Part shown: piece after piece, positions 24,571 through 37,600 of the stretch
How positions within the stretch are numbered: position 1 is the first letter of the stretch
Layout of the letters: each line of letters begins with the position of its first letter
Origin: Callipepla californica brunnescens
Taxonomy: Eukaryota; Chordata; Aves; Galliformes; Odontophoridae
Length of the DNA: 64,000 nt
Assembly: GCA_023055505.1 (NCBI GenBank)
Contig: JALIRH010000043.1
Span: 3,172,001-3,236,000 of the forward strand
Direction of reading: 5' to 3'
The notes under the pieces: model-generated
What the model was told of the DNA's origin: nothing
The model's input: only the letters and a program-made list of their open reading frames with translations
Databases searched by the model: none
Translations under genes and position numbers: made by a program

Positions 24571-25034
24571 CACACGGAGCACCCTGGTCAGATGTCAGCT
24601 TGTTTGGCCCCCATTGCTCTGTCTGAGTGCTCTGCAGCCCTCATGAACAGAGTGTCCCCCCATGTAGCACCACGTGCAGCTCTGCCATGTCGTGGCTCCT
24701 TCTCCATCACAGCATTTCTGAGGGACGTGGCATCCCACGCAGCGCTTTCACGGGGAGCGCGGCTGAACCAGAACACAAAGGTAGAGAGAAGAGCATTTTC
24801 CTACAAGGACCAAAAAGACCCATTAATCCAGCCTGGAGGGGATGGAGGAAGGCATTTCCGCGCTGTCAGTGAGCTGATGGCTTTACAGTGACACTCCCTC
24901 AGCTCAGGATGGGCTCAGCTGATCCCACACCTTTCTCCCCCAGGGATCTGGAGGAAGCGGGTCAATGGGACCACAGGGAGTAAACTATGTTCCCCTGCAT
25001 CACCCCTCATCCTGGCAGCACCACCTCCTGCACA

Positions 25035-25515
25035 GTGCCCCATGGTGCTCTCTGGTGCCCCATGATGCCCTATGGTGCTCTGTGGTGCCCCTTGATGCCC
25101 TGTGGTGCCCCATGGTGCCCCATGGTGCCCTATGGTGCTCTCTGGTGCCCCATGATGCCCTATGGTGCTCTGTGGTGCCCCATGATGCCCTATGGTGCTC
25201 TGTGGTGCCCCATGATGCCCTATCATGCCCCGTGATGCTCTGTGGTGCCCCATGGTGCCCCATGATGCCCTATGGTGCTCTATGGTGCCCTATGGTGCCC
25301 CATGATGCCCTGTGATGCCCCGTGGTGTTTTATAGTGCCCCTGATGCCCTGCGGTGCCCCATGATGCCCTATGGTGCCCCATGGTGCCCTGTGGTGCTCT
25401 ATAGTGCCCCATGGTGCCCTGTGGTGCTCTGTGGTGCCCCGTGGTGCTCTGTGGTGCCCCATGATGCCCTATCATGCCCCGTGATGCTCTGTGGTGCCCC
25501 ATGGTGCCCCATGTG
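25035..25515 (+). repeat. 15-bp minisatellite, about 32 copies
   Basis: A 15-bp unit of the type GTGCCCCATGATGCC or TATGGTGCTCTGTGG repeats for about 480 bp. It is open in several frames because 15 is a multiple of three. There are no unique spacers, so it is not a CRISPR array. Confidence 0.92.
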
Positions 25516-27639
25516 GCTGTGGCAGAAGGGAATCTGTCTCCATGTCAGCCCAGAGCTGCAGGCAAGCCCTGGATCCCCGCAGCCGTGGGCTGGCAGCCTG
25601 CCCCACACCGAGCGCCTCAGATCTGCATCCAGCGCCGCGGGAGGGCCCTCCAGGAGGCGATCTGTGCCGTCCTACTGTTTTGGATTAGACCCCAGACACC
25701 TCCTGAGCTGTTCCAATTCACGGGGCTGTGAGAAGCGAGCTTTCAAGGTGCGGGTTGGGGGAGTTTGCCTCAATGAGGGACCGAGCATCCTCTGGGTTCT
25801 GCACCTCTCCGTGAGCACCCATGGGTCCATCACCGCTCTGAATCCAGGGAGGAGGAGAAGCTGAGGACACAGTGGGCTCCAAAATGGGATGAAGCACTTC
25901 TGGGGCCATCAGGTGTGGCTGCAGTGAGCGATGACCATCCTGGCAGAGAGGGAAACCAAGTGAGACCCCGAGGAGAGCACCTCCCCCCTCTGAGCACACG
26001 GTACTTCACTTCCATCTTCCCCCTACAGAAGGACCCCAAGGAGCTGCTGCGGGAGCAGAGGGTGGGGAGCTGGGATGGGAGGGAGGAACATCCACGCTGT
26101 GCTCCTTTCCCTTCACTCATGTAACTCATGAGTTCACAGCAAGGAGACAAATTGCCTCATCACCATTCCCAACACCACGATTTTCAGCACGGCCTCACAA
26201 CCTCTCCATATTTCCTCACTTTAACGGGGACCAACAGCATCCCCCCCCCCCAAATCCCTTCCAACCCCACCAGCTCCGGCCCCAGGGGATGACAGCTCCA
26301 CAGGCGTTGCCCCAAATCGCTCCCATGTGGGTGCCCCATCCTAGCAGCCCTAAGTGCTTCCAGGAGCAGCTGCTGCTCTGCATCACTCGCACCAGGGGAT
26401 GGGAGCCAGCATCTCCCCACTGCCAGCACAGCGCACAGCCCAGGGGGAACATTACAGCCTCCGGATACCCAATTAAAGATGTGTTCGAGGGGATTTGATG
26501 AATAAGTTTGACAGAGAGAAGAAAACCCTCCGGGTACTGGCAGCGGCGAGGATTTACGAGCAGGCGCTTTGCTTCAGGTCGCTCTGCCTGAGCAAAAGAT
26601 AAAAACCACACGGGGATGGTGCCTGCATTCCTGCTGCGTGGATCAGCCGCTCCTGGCACAGCGCAGGGTGCTGCAGGGTGCTGCGTCCCGGCTCCCACGA
26701 CCGTGCCCAACAAAGCTCCGCTCTCCCACCTCCGTAACTGCAATCAGCTGCCAACGACTTAAAGTGAAAGTGGGGAAAAAGGAGAGAAATAATAATAAGA
26801 AAGTTGTGTTATTTCAAAGGTCCTCCGCTTCAAAACCACTCAAAGCAAATGCATGCACTGAAACCATAAAGGCTCCGTTTATTGCACGCACAAAATAACC
26901 CTCTGCAAAGCGGTTCCTCGAAATTTATTGATCTTCCAGAGCTGTTCATTCAGCCCAGGTCTTTTCTTCTCATTATTTCTCCCCCCCACCCCTTCTTTTT
27001 TCCACCTTAAATAGAATAATCCATAAATGCTTCATGCTGGGGAGCGCTTTATGAGCGTTGTTGTGATCACTTGAAGGTGGAAACAGTAACGCATCACAGA
27101 TCCCAGCAGAGCGCACAGCGCAGGGACCATAACACAGCGCTGCAGGGAGAGCAAACCCTTGCAAACCCCATTCCCACTTCTGAACCACGCAGCTCCTCCT
27201 ACAGCCCATCTCCATCTCTCACCGGAGTTAGGTGTCAGGGCGGTATCCCTGCATGAGACACAGCTGAAATTGTTTTCTCCGATGCGAGGACGCAGCTCCT
27301 GAGCTGACACGGATGGAAAGGAAATGGGCCGAGGTGAAGCGTGCCCGCTGGGATGGCCGAGCATTTCTGTTCCTCGCTCTCCCATGTAAAACGGAGCGCT
27401 CTGGGGGGGAAGTGTGGCCCAGAAAACACCACTCTGAAAATCAGTAGAGGGAGGAAGGGATGGAAACGCATCTGCATCTCGACCACGGCCCCTGCAGCAC
27501 CCGGACCCCCCCATCCCACCGCCTTCCCCGGGACCACCCAGACGGAGCTGCAGTGCTCCATCAGCCCCCAGGGCCACCGCTGCTCCCCGCAAAATCCGTC
27601 TTCTTGGCTGGGGGAGAGCTCCTACCGTAATTGCCTCCA

Positions 27640-27950
27640 TATCTCAAAGGTGTCTCACAGCCGCAGAGGTGCAAATATTTATCCATACTTGGAATTGCAG
27701 AGTGAGGCCGAGCTAAGCGTTCCCAGGCACTTCCCTGATGGTTGTTTTAAGGCCTGGGCTGCGGACACCTGGCTGGAATTAATCAGCCGGCGTGAAGGTG
27801 GAGGCAAAGCAAAGCCCTTATTAACCCTGCACGCATGGATGTCAAGGCCACGGGGTGTTTGACGGGGGCAGCCCATATCTGGATGTCAGCTGTCAACAGA
27901 TTGGGAATTCACCGGTGTGAAATGTTTCCCACCGAGGTGGGGCCGGATCC
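27640..27950. promoter_or_regulatory. Candidate enhancer with TALE/E-box palindrome
   Basis: A low-repeat block contains the palindrome-like TGTCAGCTGTCA at 27884-27895 (a CAGCTG E-box flanked by MEIS/TGIF-type CTGTCA), forkhead-like GCAAATATTTAT near 27672, and homeodomain-like GGAATTAATCAG near 27775. The motif density suggests regulation, but no conservation data are available. Confidence 0.28.
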
Positions 27951-28239
27951 ATCACGCCGCTGTCACCACCTGAAGATCCGCTGCAGTGATGCACTCCTGT
28001 GTGAGTAGCAGCGATCGTAAACGTTTATCGCTGGATAATAAAACACGAGAGCCAACTGCCTGCTGCACCAGCTCCCAGTTCCATGGGATATAAGGAGCCC
28101 TAAGGGAGAGCAATGCTTCCAAGGGGTCCACATCAGGAACAGCTTCCCAACGAGGTCCCAAATCCAATGTCTTCAGAAGGAATGTGGTACAGACATGGCA
28201 AAGACCCTTCCAGCTCTCCCCCAGCACGTTGGTGGATCC

Positions 28240-28350
28240 CATGATCCTTCATCCATCTGCTCTTTGAAGGAGGGAATGATGGTTTGCACACATCTAAGCT
28301 TCACCTCAAGGGGACAGGAGGGGATGGGGAAGGGTTTCCAGGTTGGGAGG
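28240..28350 (+). repeat. Unnamed repeat, copy A of an inverted pair
   Basis: This segment is similar to the reverse complement of 29985-30065. Shared words include TCTTTGAAGGAGGGA, GATGGTTTG, CACACATCT and GATGGGGAAGGGTTTCC. Copy A has about 20 extra bases in the middle. It may be a piece of a dispersed avian element, possibly an internal part of CR1; the family was not recognised. Confidence 0.6.
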
Positions 28351-29544
28351 GTCAGGAGCCAATCTGTGAGAGAATCCCATGAACTGCGACCGAGCCCTGC
28401 TGCCTCAAGCTCAGACCTCCAGGAACGGAGCAGCACCAGTGACCCCTCCAGGCCCACTGGAAGGGTCAGGGTGGGATGAGGCTGTGCCCCATAACCCGAG
28501 TGGATTCCCTGGTACCCCAATCCCAATGTCTTCATTCTCAGAATGTCAAAAAGTCAAGGCCGAACACTGATTGGCACAAGGACATGTATATACACCTCAA
28601 CAGCAATGCATACAAAACTCAGGTGTGAGTGCAGCTGGCACTGATGAATGCAAACAGATGAAAAGAGAGAGCTCCTCTGCCCCGTTCTGCCATCCCTCAT
28701 CGCGGGACGTGTGGCAACAGAGTATCGCCCGCTTTGAAGTGGAGATGGATCTGAAAGTGGGACAGGTGCAGAGCTGACATCATGTCAGACCCATCAGCAG
28801 CAGCTCCCTTGGGGTGGGGGCAATCATTCCGAGCGGATTAAACCCCTCTGCATGAACCCCTCCCATCAAACCATTGCGATCACCTTCCATCCTCTGCAAA
28901 GGAATGAGGGAGAAGATGCGTTTCCTCTGCCGCTGACCCATGACGTCTCTTTGCTGCTGAGCAGCTCTGGTTGCAGGTCGTAGCGTAGAGCACACACCAA
29001 AAGAGAAGACAATGAACTGCCTCGTATTTCAAACCAGGGGAGAAAAACCTGCCTGGCTCTGTCACCAAGATGCTTGTGCTTTGCCAGCTGTCGTTTGCTG
29101 CATTCTTTAATGCTGTTGGCTTTTGTAGCCCATCTGTTTGCTTCCATCTCTCTTCCCGCGGCAGCTCCAGTTGCTGTGACCCCCGGAGATTTTCAGGCTG
29201 AGAGCTTCTTCACACGCCCCAGCAAAGCGTGAGAGTGGGGCAGGAGGAGGCTGGGAGGAGAACGAAGGAGGGAGAAATGAGCGAGGGCACCACGCTCAGT
29301 GCAGGGACCTTCAGCCTTTGAGCGTCCACCCATCGATCCAGCAAAGCAATGCGCAGAGAACACAAGGGCCGTGCTCATCGTGAAGGAGCCAAAACCCACG
29401 GGGAGCTTCCAAAACCTGCATCCGTATTTCCATATTTGAGATGTAGAACAAGGCGAGCAGTGCAGGCCGGGCCACGCAACGCTGTGTTTGGGCACTGGGA
29501 AGAAGCTTCTCTAGGAGTATGATGATGCGTCAGCCCACGGTGCC

Positions 29545-29675
29545 AGGAGTTGTGGTGGGGTCACTGTACATGGAGAGGTTCGAGAAGCACGGAGATGTGG
29601 CACTGGGGGCCGTGGTCACTGGGGATGGGTTGGGGGTCTTGGAGGTCCTTTCCGACCTTATGACATCAAATGCCA
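29545..29675 (+). mobile_element. CR1 LINE 3' fragment
   Basis: Reads as a plus-strand CR1 tail: GTGGTGGGGTCACTGTAC, GTTCGAGAAGCACGGAGATG, TGGCACTGGGGGCC, then GGAGGTCCTTTCCGACCTTATGA. It is 5'-truncated and diverged. Confidence 0.8.
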
Positions 29676-29984
29676 CTCCACGGGAAAGCTGCAGCCAACA
29701 CAGTCTCAGATGGGAATGGGAATTTGGTCCCAAGAAACGTTTGGGCACTCGCTTTCCTTTTCCCTCGGGGTCTGCATGGCATGGGACGCTCTCCACCAGA
29801 AGGAGCAGTTCCTTCCACACTCGGCTTTCGGGGACCCACGCACCCATCCACGTGTACCCACAGACGGTGGTTGTGCAGGAGCAGCACTGAAGTCCTACAA
29901 AATAGAGTGGGAAGGGAGCGGTGAAGAGGAGGAGCAGAGGGCTGTGCTGCTTCAACACCAAACCCCCAACAGCACCTGAACCCC

Positions 29985-30065
29985 CCGACCCGGAAACCCT
30001 TCCCCATCCCCTCAGATGTGTCCAAACCATCGGTCCCTCCTTCAAAGAACGGATGGATAAAGGAG
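29985..30065 (-). repeat. Unnamed repeat, copy B of an inverted pair
   Basis: Inverted relative to copy A at 28240-28350, and estimated by eye at roughly 75-80% identical apart from the indel. It lies about 300 bp after a CR1 tail. Confidence 0.6.
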
Positions 30066-30599
30066 AAAGGGGAAATTGTTTTCTCCGTAGGGGCACCCAA
30101 AGCAAAACCTTTTCTCTTTTCACAGCAGAACATTCTCTTTCTCTACGTGGACGCAATGGAAACTGTCGGTTCTCCCAAAAATACGACGTCTCTCTGCTTT
30201 CAGATGTACATTCTGAGGCACTTCGGTCCCCTCCTCATTAATTAAAGGCAGGCAAATTGCAAATGGAGAATGTCACAGCGCAATAAAACTTCAGGAGCGC
30301 AATTCCAAGCGCACGCAAGCGAAGCCTGCAGGTTTTCATCCCCAAAATGCTCTTTATTTTTCCCACTTCAGGTGCAAACCGAAGCTGCAAATGATTTCAA
30401 AAGGACCAAAATAACCTTTTATTTTTCCCTACAAACAAATGTTCCACCTCAGATCGGTGCAGGCGGTTCTGTGTGATCGGAGTCCTGGCGGTGCCTGGAG
30501 AGAGGATGAGAGGTGCTGGGCCCTGAGTTGAAATGAATTCCCACTGAAGAGGGAAAAATGCCATCTTTTATTGCATGGAAGGGAGGTCAGACCATGGAG

Positions 30600-30830
30600 C
30601 TCTGTGGTGCAGAGAGGTGCGGGCTGTCCGTCCTTGGAGGTCGGGTGCTCCCACCCTGAGCACCCCGGGCCGGGCCGGGTTACGTTGGTCAAAAAGAGAT
30701 GGAAGGAGGAGGAGATGGGTTATGGAGGGATCACATTTGGGCTTTCAGACGGTGTCTGCAGTCTGGGGGTTGGATCTGGAGGAACTTTGAGGTCCCTTCC
30801 AACTGCTCTGCGGTTCCATGGTCTGTCAGG
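30600..30830 (+). mobile_element. CR1 LINE 3' fragment
   Basis: Contains the CR1 tail words GTCCTTGGAGGT, GGGTTGGAT and CTTTGAGGTCCCTTCCAAC, ending near GGTTCCATGG. The left half is strongly diverged, so that boundary is approximate. Confidence 0.65.
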
Positions 30831-31374
30831 GTCAGGGAACAGCAGAGTGAATGGAGGCAGATCCCTGAGCGTGGGTATCTCCGCGCTCTCCATCAGCACT
30901 CCGGGATGCTCTGCCAGCCCCGGATATTTCAGCTCCCTGCCCATAGGACAGATGTTTTCAGGGCCCCAAACGCTCCCGGATCGCGCGCACACGTTCCCTG
31001 ACATGAGCGCTCCATGTGCTGCGCATCTCCTGGTGCGGAGAGCCCTCTGCAGCCCATGCCGCGCATCTCCCACAGTCAGAGTTCCCTTCTTCCCGTGGCA
31101 GACCCAAAAATCGCGCGTGACATCGGGATTTGTCGTGGTAACGTCGGCAGTTCCGAGCTCACTCGCGTCGGAAAATCATCCGGAGCCTCTGCAGCGCCAC
31201 AGAGAGCACTCAGCTGCCCGGCACTGACATCGAAATTGGGGAAACAGAATGGAGATGCTCATCCCAAAAGGGACGCACCGCCCTTCCCTTCCAGATGCGT
31301 GGAGTGGTCCGAAACCCAAAGAGGGCATCACCCCAAAGCTCAAAGGGGGAAGCACCCCTTTTCCCAGGTTACAG

Positions 31375-31600
31375 CGATAGGATGAGGGGTGGCGGCCTCA
31401 GGTTGCACCACAGGAGGGTCGGGGGGGATATGAGGAACACTTTTTCCTGCATAGAGTGGGGGAGCTGCCCAGGGAGTGGCGGGGTCACCGTCCCTGGAGG
31501 CATTGAGCTGTGGCACTGAGGGACACGGTGGGACAGATTGGGGTTGGGTGGGATCGGAGAGGTCTTGCCCAACCCTCACAGTTCCGTGTGCTGGAGGAGC
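31375..31600 (+). mobile_element. CR1 LINE 3' fragment
   Basis: Good match to the CR1 3' region in order: CAGGTTGCACCA, GGGGGATATGAGGAACA, GAGCTGCCCAGGGAGTGG, GGGTCACCGTCCCTGGAGG, TGGCACTGAGGGACACGGT, then TCTTGCCCAACC. It is non-coding. Confidence 0.88.
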
Positions 31601-32849
31601 TGCTTCAGAACGCAGCCAGGCCCCCATCCCACAGCACAGTGCACCCCACTGCCCATCCCAGGGCTGCACGGACGGGGCTCAGCTCTCGGAGGAACACAAC
31701 ACCTACAGCACCAACAAAGGCGCTCAGTGCAGCACTCGGTCCTCACGTCACAGAAAAAAAAACCAGACTCCTAAAATCGCACCTGCTTGGCCTGGCAACA
31801 CAGGCAGTGCCCCTCTGCCCCACATCGCTGCCCCACATCCCGGAGCCGCAGCCTGCAGGTGGCATCGCTATGCTGTTGTTCCCTGCACGATGCGGTCACA
31901 GCTGCCCCGGGGAGGTGAGAGCGGTGTTTCTCACGTGAAAATGAAGGTTGGAGACCAATGCTGACTGCAGAGTGCCGGGGCTGGTCGGTGGCGGTGCAGA
32001 TCTCGACCTCCTGGCACCTCCTTCTGTGGGTCTCTGTCGGTGCCCCTTAAAGGAACATATGGAGGGGAGTATACGCAGAGCAGCCCTAAGGATCCCGTGC
32101 ATCTCGGGCAGGGAACCCCTCAGCGTTCCTCCGAGGTCTGATCCGGATCGCAGCCCAAAACCCAACCGTGCCATCCGCGGTGATGGGGACTGCGCTCATC
32201 CACCGAACTGCTCCAGCGCAGCTCCGGCCGAAGCCTCGGGAGGAAAAGTCAGCGCTGCGGCCCCAACTGCGGGAGCGCGGCGAGCAGACGGCGCCGATCT
32301 GAGCTCGGATCCGCAGCAGGCAGAGATCTCTGCGGAGGAATCCTCGGGGTGACGGCGCTGCTGACATCCCTGGGATGCGGGGAGGGCTGTGCCGGGCGCG
32401 GTGCAGCGTGCGGTGCGAGCGCGATCGGCTCCGCGGTGCAACGCAGGATGCATCCGACGCAGCGAAGGCTCTCGCACCGCACTAAGAAGCCCCCACCCCC
32501 CCCCTTTCCCAGCCCCACATCTCCCATGGGGCAGGGTCACCCAGCCCTACACCTCCCATGGGGCCGCATCCCGCAGGGTGACGGGCGCGGCAGCATCACC
32601 CGCCCCAGGGAAGAGCTGGGAGAGATTTGGTGCCTCGCAGCCAATGGGAGGAGCGGCGGCACTGGGTTGGGGGGGGGGGGGGGTCCCTCTCTCCACCCAT
32701 CTCCTCCGACACCCCCTCCCTGTCACCATCGCCATCCTCCCCGCGCACAAAGCGCTGCCATGAGCTGACTTCAGAGCGCCGCGGAAAACAGCGAAACACC
32801 TCCGGAGGCGGAGAAGGAGCCGCCATGGATGGACACAAAGCGCAGCCCT

Positions 32850-32991
32850 CCGCTCCCCCCCACTGACACCCCCCCACAGAGCGGCTCCTGCAGCGGGGAC
32901 CCACCTGGATGCGCCCGCACATCCCCGCACCCCCCGAGAGGCGGTCCCGGGGGGGAATGCGCGGCGTTGCTCCTCGTTAACCGCAGCGGCG
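32850..32991 (+). other. ATCAY: Candidate untranslated first exon and CpG-island promoter of ATCAY
   Basis: A good donor, GGCG|GTGAGT, at 32991/32992 sits in a CpG-rich island (about 32180-34200) upstream of the coding exon, whose acceptor CCACCTTCCAG ends at 34628. Spliced together they would give a noncoding first exon and a 1.64-kb intron. The transcription start is not determined. Confidence 0.4.
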
Positions 32992-33383
32992 GTGAGTACG
33001 GCATCTCCTGCGGTGCCCTGGGGGCTGCGGGCACGGCCGTGGGGCGCGGGGGGGGTGGGAGGAGTGGGGTGGGGGGGGTGGGGGGGAATAGAGCCAAAAT
33101 GGGGAACGGACGGGATGCGCAATGCGTGCGGTGGGAGGAGAGGGAGAGGTGCGGAGCGGGATGGGCCCTCACGCGGCTCCGCGCTCCGCTCCCTCCGCTG
33201 CTTCATTCCTTCGGAGCAGATGTGCGCAGACAGACGTCCTTCCTCCCCCCCCCCCCCCCCCCCCAAACCCCCCCCACCCGGCCCCCCCTCCTCCGGGTCC
33301 ATCGGCGTTGACATCCTTCGTGCGCAGCCTGAGGGCGAGCGGAAAAGAACAGCGGGCGTGGGAAATCAGCGCGGGGCCAAACG

Positions 33384-33610
33384 TATAGGGCGCTGCCCCA
33401 CCGATATAGGGCGCTGCCCCACCGATATAGGGCGCTGCCCCACCGGTATAGGGCGCTGCCCCACCGATATAGGGCTCTGCCCCACCGATATAGGGCGCTG
33501 CCCCACCGGTATAGGGCGCTGCCCCACCGGTATAGGGCGCTGCCCCACCGATATAGGGCGCTGCCCCACCGGTATAGGGCGCTGCCCCACCGATATAGGG
33601 CGCTGCCCAC
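33384..33610 (+). repeat. 21-bp minisatellite, 11 copies, in the ATCAY 5' intron
   Basis: Eleven nearly perfect head-to-tail copies of a 21-bp unit with core AGGGCGCTGCCCCACCG. The main variation is GATATA versus GGTATA, plus one GCG-to-GCT change in the fifth copy. It lies in the CpG island between the candidate first exon and the first coding exon. Confidence 0.95.
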
Positions 33611-34666
33611 AGCCGGGCACGGCGACAGCACCGGGGCTGTGCTCAGGGAGAGCTGCACCCACCGTTCCCGCTGAGTGCGTTCCACGCGGCGTGGGGTGCC
33701 CCGAGTGGGGCTGAGCGCGGGGCCGGGCCGCGGGGGGGTCACACAGAGCGCGGATGCGCTCCTGGGGATCAGGAGCGGGGGCTCAGTTCGTGCTGGAACC
33801 TTCTAAGGATGGACAATGTATTTCTGTACGGTCTGAAGGCGCTGTCGGGGTCGGCATCCGTGACAAGAAGGCCCCGGGCGTGGGTCCGCCCCACTCGATC
33901 CCACGCACCTCCACCTGAGCTGCTCCCGTTTCTGGCTCTGGTTTCCCTGCGAGAGCTGCAGGGAGTGATCCCTTCGGGACACCACACAGCCCCACGAGCT
34001 CCTCATCCTCTCCCACTCCTCTCCGGGAGCAGGGACACGCGTGGGGGTGGGGCCCCGGGGAGGGGGGGGATGCGGTGGTGCTCGGGGCTTTCTTTGCCCA
34101 ACCGCAGCCATCAGAATCCATCCAGGTCAGCAAAACGGCGCCGCCGTCCGAGGGGGGGAGGGGCGGCGGGGGGGGGGGGAGGGGTGGGCTGCGCTCCCCA
34201 TCGCTGTCAGGAGCGGATGTTAAGGTTGGGATCGGTGTTGGAAGAGGGGAAGGGGGAGCGGGGGTTGTTACCGGTTCGCAGGGAGAGGTCACCGCAGCGT
34301 GGAGATACGCAGAGCTGCGCGTCTCAGGAGGACCCAGAATCGTGGGCTTCACTCACAAAGGACCCCCAGACCCCCAACCCCACTCCATTCCATCCCGACC
34401 CCCCCCCCCCCCCCCCAGCACTCCCTGTGCCGGCTCCTGACTGCTCTGTCAAAGACATCGCTCCTTACCCCCACCCTCACCCGTCCTGGTGCGGCTTCAT
34501 GCCATCCTACAGAGCCCCACAAAACCCCGCGGTCTTGCAGCCCCCTCTGCTTCTCTGTGGGGTCAAAAACCCCTTCTCTGTGGGGTCAGCGTCTGTGCCC
34601 TGACCCCCCCCCCCCCTCCACCTTCCAGCCTGAGCCCTTTCTCGAGGGGAACGCTGCCTGAGCGCG

Positions 34667-37600
34667 ATGGGAACCACAGAAGCCACTCTGCGGATGGAGA
34701 ACGTGGATGTGAAGGAGGAGTGGCAGGACGAGGACTTCCCCGGGTAAGGAACAGTGGGGCCGGGCGCACGCGAGCAGGGACGGAGGGCTGAGCTCCGTGT
34801 CCTATGGGGGCCGAGCAGCGTCTTCCCAAGCAGAGCAACGTGGAACCGGAGCCATTGGGACACCAAGACCGGGCGGCAGAATCCGGCCCTGAGTCACGTG
34901 AATGCTTGGCACGTGGGATGGGACCTTATAGCACCCGCACCCTGGGCACAGCGGGCACCCCATGGCAGCCGATGCCACCCATGGGACCCTGTGACACCCA
35001 TCCCCTTGATACGTTGGGTACCACATGGCACCTGGGGCCACCCATGCACTGGAGCCTCTGCCACTTGTCCCCTATGGCACCTGGTGCCACCCATGGGATC
35101 CCATAGCACGTGTTTCCTGGGCACAGAGGGCACCCCATGGTGCCTCGTGTTATCTATGGGACCCTATAACACCCATCCCCTTGGCACCCCATGTCACCTG
35201 ATGCCACCTATGCGACTCTGTGACACCCATCCCCTTGATACATTGGGTACCCCATGTCACCTGGTGTCACCCAAGGGACACTATAGCACCTGTCCCACTG
35301 GGACACTGTGTCCCCCATGTCACCTTGTGACCCTATAGGACCCGTCCCCTTGGCGCAGCAGGCACCCTGTGGCATCTGGTGTCAGCTTTGGGACATTCTG
35401 ACACCCACCTCCTTGACATGTCAGGTACCCCACGTCACCCACGTGACCCCATAGCACCTATCCATCCCCTTGGCACCCCCTGCTACCTGGTGCCACCTTT
35501 AGGACCTTATGTCACCCACCCCCTTGACACGCTGAGTACCCCACGCCACCTGGTGCCACCCAAGGGACCCTAAAGCACCCATCCCATTGGGACATTGTAT
35601 CCGCATATCACCCAGTGCCACCCAAGGGACCCCACATCCCCCGCCCCATCTGACATCCCCCCCCCTCCATCCGCCCTTCCCAGTGGCACGGAGTGGGGGC
35701 TCTGGGGGGGCCGTGCCCCCTCCCAGCTGCAGCTGAGCCCACAGGGTCGCAGTGTCGGTGGCACAGAGGCACAGTGTGTGCTGTGGGGTGGCACGTGCAG
35801 CCCCGGCTGCGCTGAAAGGCCCTCCTGTGTCCATGGGGCCGACGGATGAGCACCGCTCTGTTCGCCCCCAGCGCAGCTGTGCCGGTGGTGGGAGCACCTC
35901 CGTGCCAAAAAGAGTCGGGGGGGAGGGGGGGAGACACAGTTTCTGGGAGAGGTTCCTCTTCCCACTGTGGGAAATGAGGAGCTCTGATGGCATCGGGGGC
36001 ACGTGGGCAGCGTGGGGCAGCGGGACGGTGCTCCACTCTGTGCTCCCCAAAAAACATGGGGGGGAGGGTTGTGCTGCAAGCAGCAAACTCACCCAGCAAC
36101 ACAGCTCCTGGGTGCCGGCGGCAAAAGGGAGAGGACAAAGGACAAGGGGTGAGGGATGGGGGATGGGGGATGGAGGACGTGGGGGGCAGTGGGGCAGGAC
36201 CCCAAGCACGGGATCTGCCACAGAGGGGTGAAGTCAGGAGCTGTTCTCACTGCGATGGAGCGATGCCTCCATCCCAAAGCGAGCTCTGCGCTGCGCTCTG
36301 AACCCAGCTCCTCCCCAGGAGCAGTTCCCAGCCGTCCCCACACAGAACGGGATGCGGAGGTGCGATGCCAACGTGCCAAGGTGGGGCTGATAGATTGGGG
36401 CACGGGGAGGAGGCGGTCCCTACACACTGCTGCGGGGCAGCTGCCGTGATGTCATTACACTGAGATGCTGTGATGTCATTATATTGTGATGCCGTGATGC
36501 TGTGATGCTGTGATGGGGTTGGACTCGATGATCTCTTGAGGTCCCTTCCAACCCCTTATGATTCTATGATGTGATGCAGTGATGCAGTGATGTCATTTTA
36601 CTGCGATACTGTGATACTGTGATGTCATGAAGCTGTGATATCATTATACTGTGATGCTGCGATGCAGTGATGTCATTATACTGTGGTGCTGTGATGCTGT
36701 GGTGCTGTGATGATGCAGTGATGACACTGTGATGGTACTGTGATGATGCAGTGTTGGTGTGGTGATGCCGTAATGCCGTGATGATGCAGTGATGACTCGT
36801 GATGAAGCAGTGTTGGTGCCGTGATGGTGCCATGATAAGCCTTGATGGTGCTTTGATAATGCTGTGATGATGCCATAGTGATGCTGTGATGGTACTGTGA
36901 TGATGCAGTGTTGGTGCTGTGATGCTGTGGTGCCATAATGCCATGATAATGCCGTGATGATGATGCACTGTTGGTGCTGTGATGATGTTGTGATAATGCC
37001 ATGATGATGCCATGATGATGCAGTGATGATGCCAGGATAATGCCATGATGGTGCTGTGATAATGCCGTGATGATGCAGTGATGATGATGCAGTGTTGGTG
37101 CGGTGATGATGTTGCGATAATGCCATGATAATGTCATGATAAGCCATGATAAGCCATGATAAGCCATGATGGTGCTGTGATAATGCTGTGATGATGCCAT
37201 GGTGATGCTGTGATGCCGTAATGCCGTGATGATGCAGTGATGATCCATGATGAAGCAGTGTTGGTGCCGTGATGGTGCCATGATAACGCCATGATGATGC
37301 TGTGATGATGCCACGATAATGCCATGATAATGCCATGATAAGCCATGATGGTGCTGTGATAATGCCGTGATGATGCCATGGTGATGCTGTGATGGTGCTG
37401 TGATGACGCAGTGTTGGTGCTGCGACGCTGTGATGCCATAATGCCATGATGATGTCGTGATGAAGCCGTGATGATGCAGTGTTGGTGCCGTGATGATGTT
37501 GTGATAATGCCATGATGATGCAGTGATGATGCCATGATAATGCCATGATAAGCCATGATAAGCCATGATGGTGCTGTGATAATGCCGTGATGATGCCACG

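Larger units (their letters stand above)
25520..32180. other. Gene-free stretch between FUT and ATCAY, second part
   Basis: No coding exon is supported. It holds three plus-strand CR1 fragments (29.5, 30.6 and 31.4 kb), an inverted pair of an unnamed repeat (28.24-28.35 and 29.985-30.065 kb) and one candidate enhancer (27.64-27.95 kb). The remainder has no feature I can name. Confidence 0.3.

Noticed and set aside
24270..25515. Possible CRISPR-like array
   Set aside because: Units are adjacent without unique spacers, and the surrounding genes are vertebrate. These are minisatellites.
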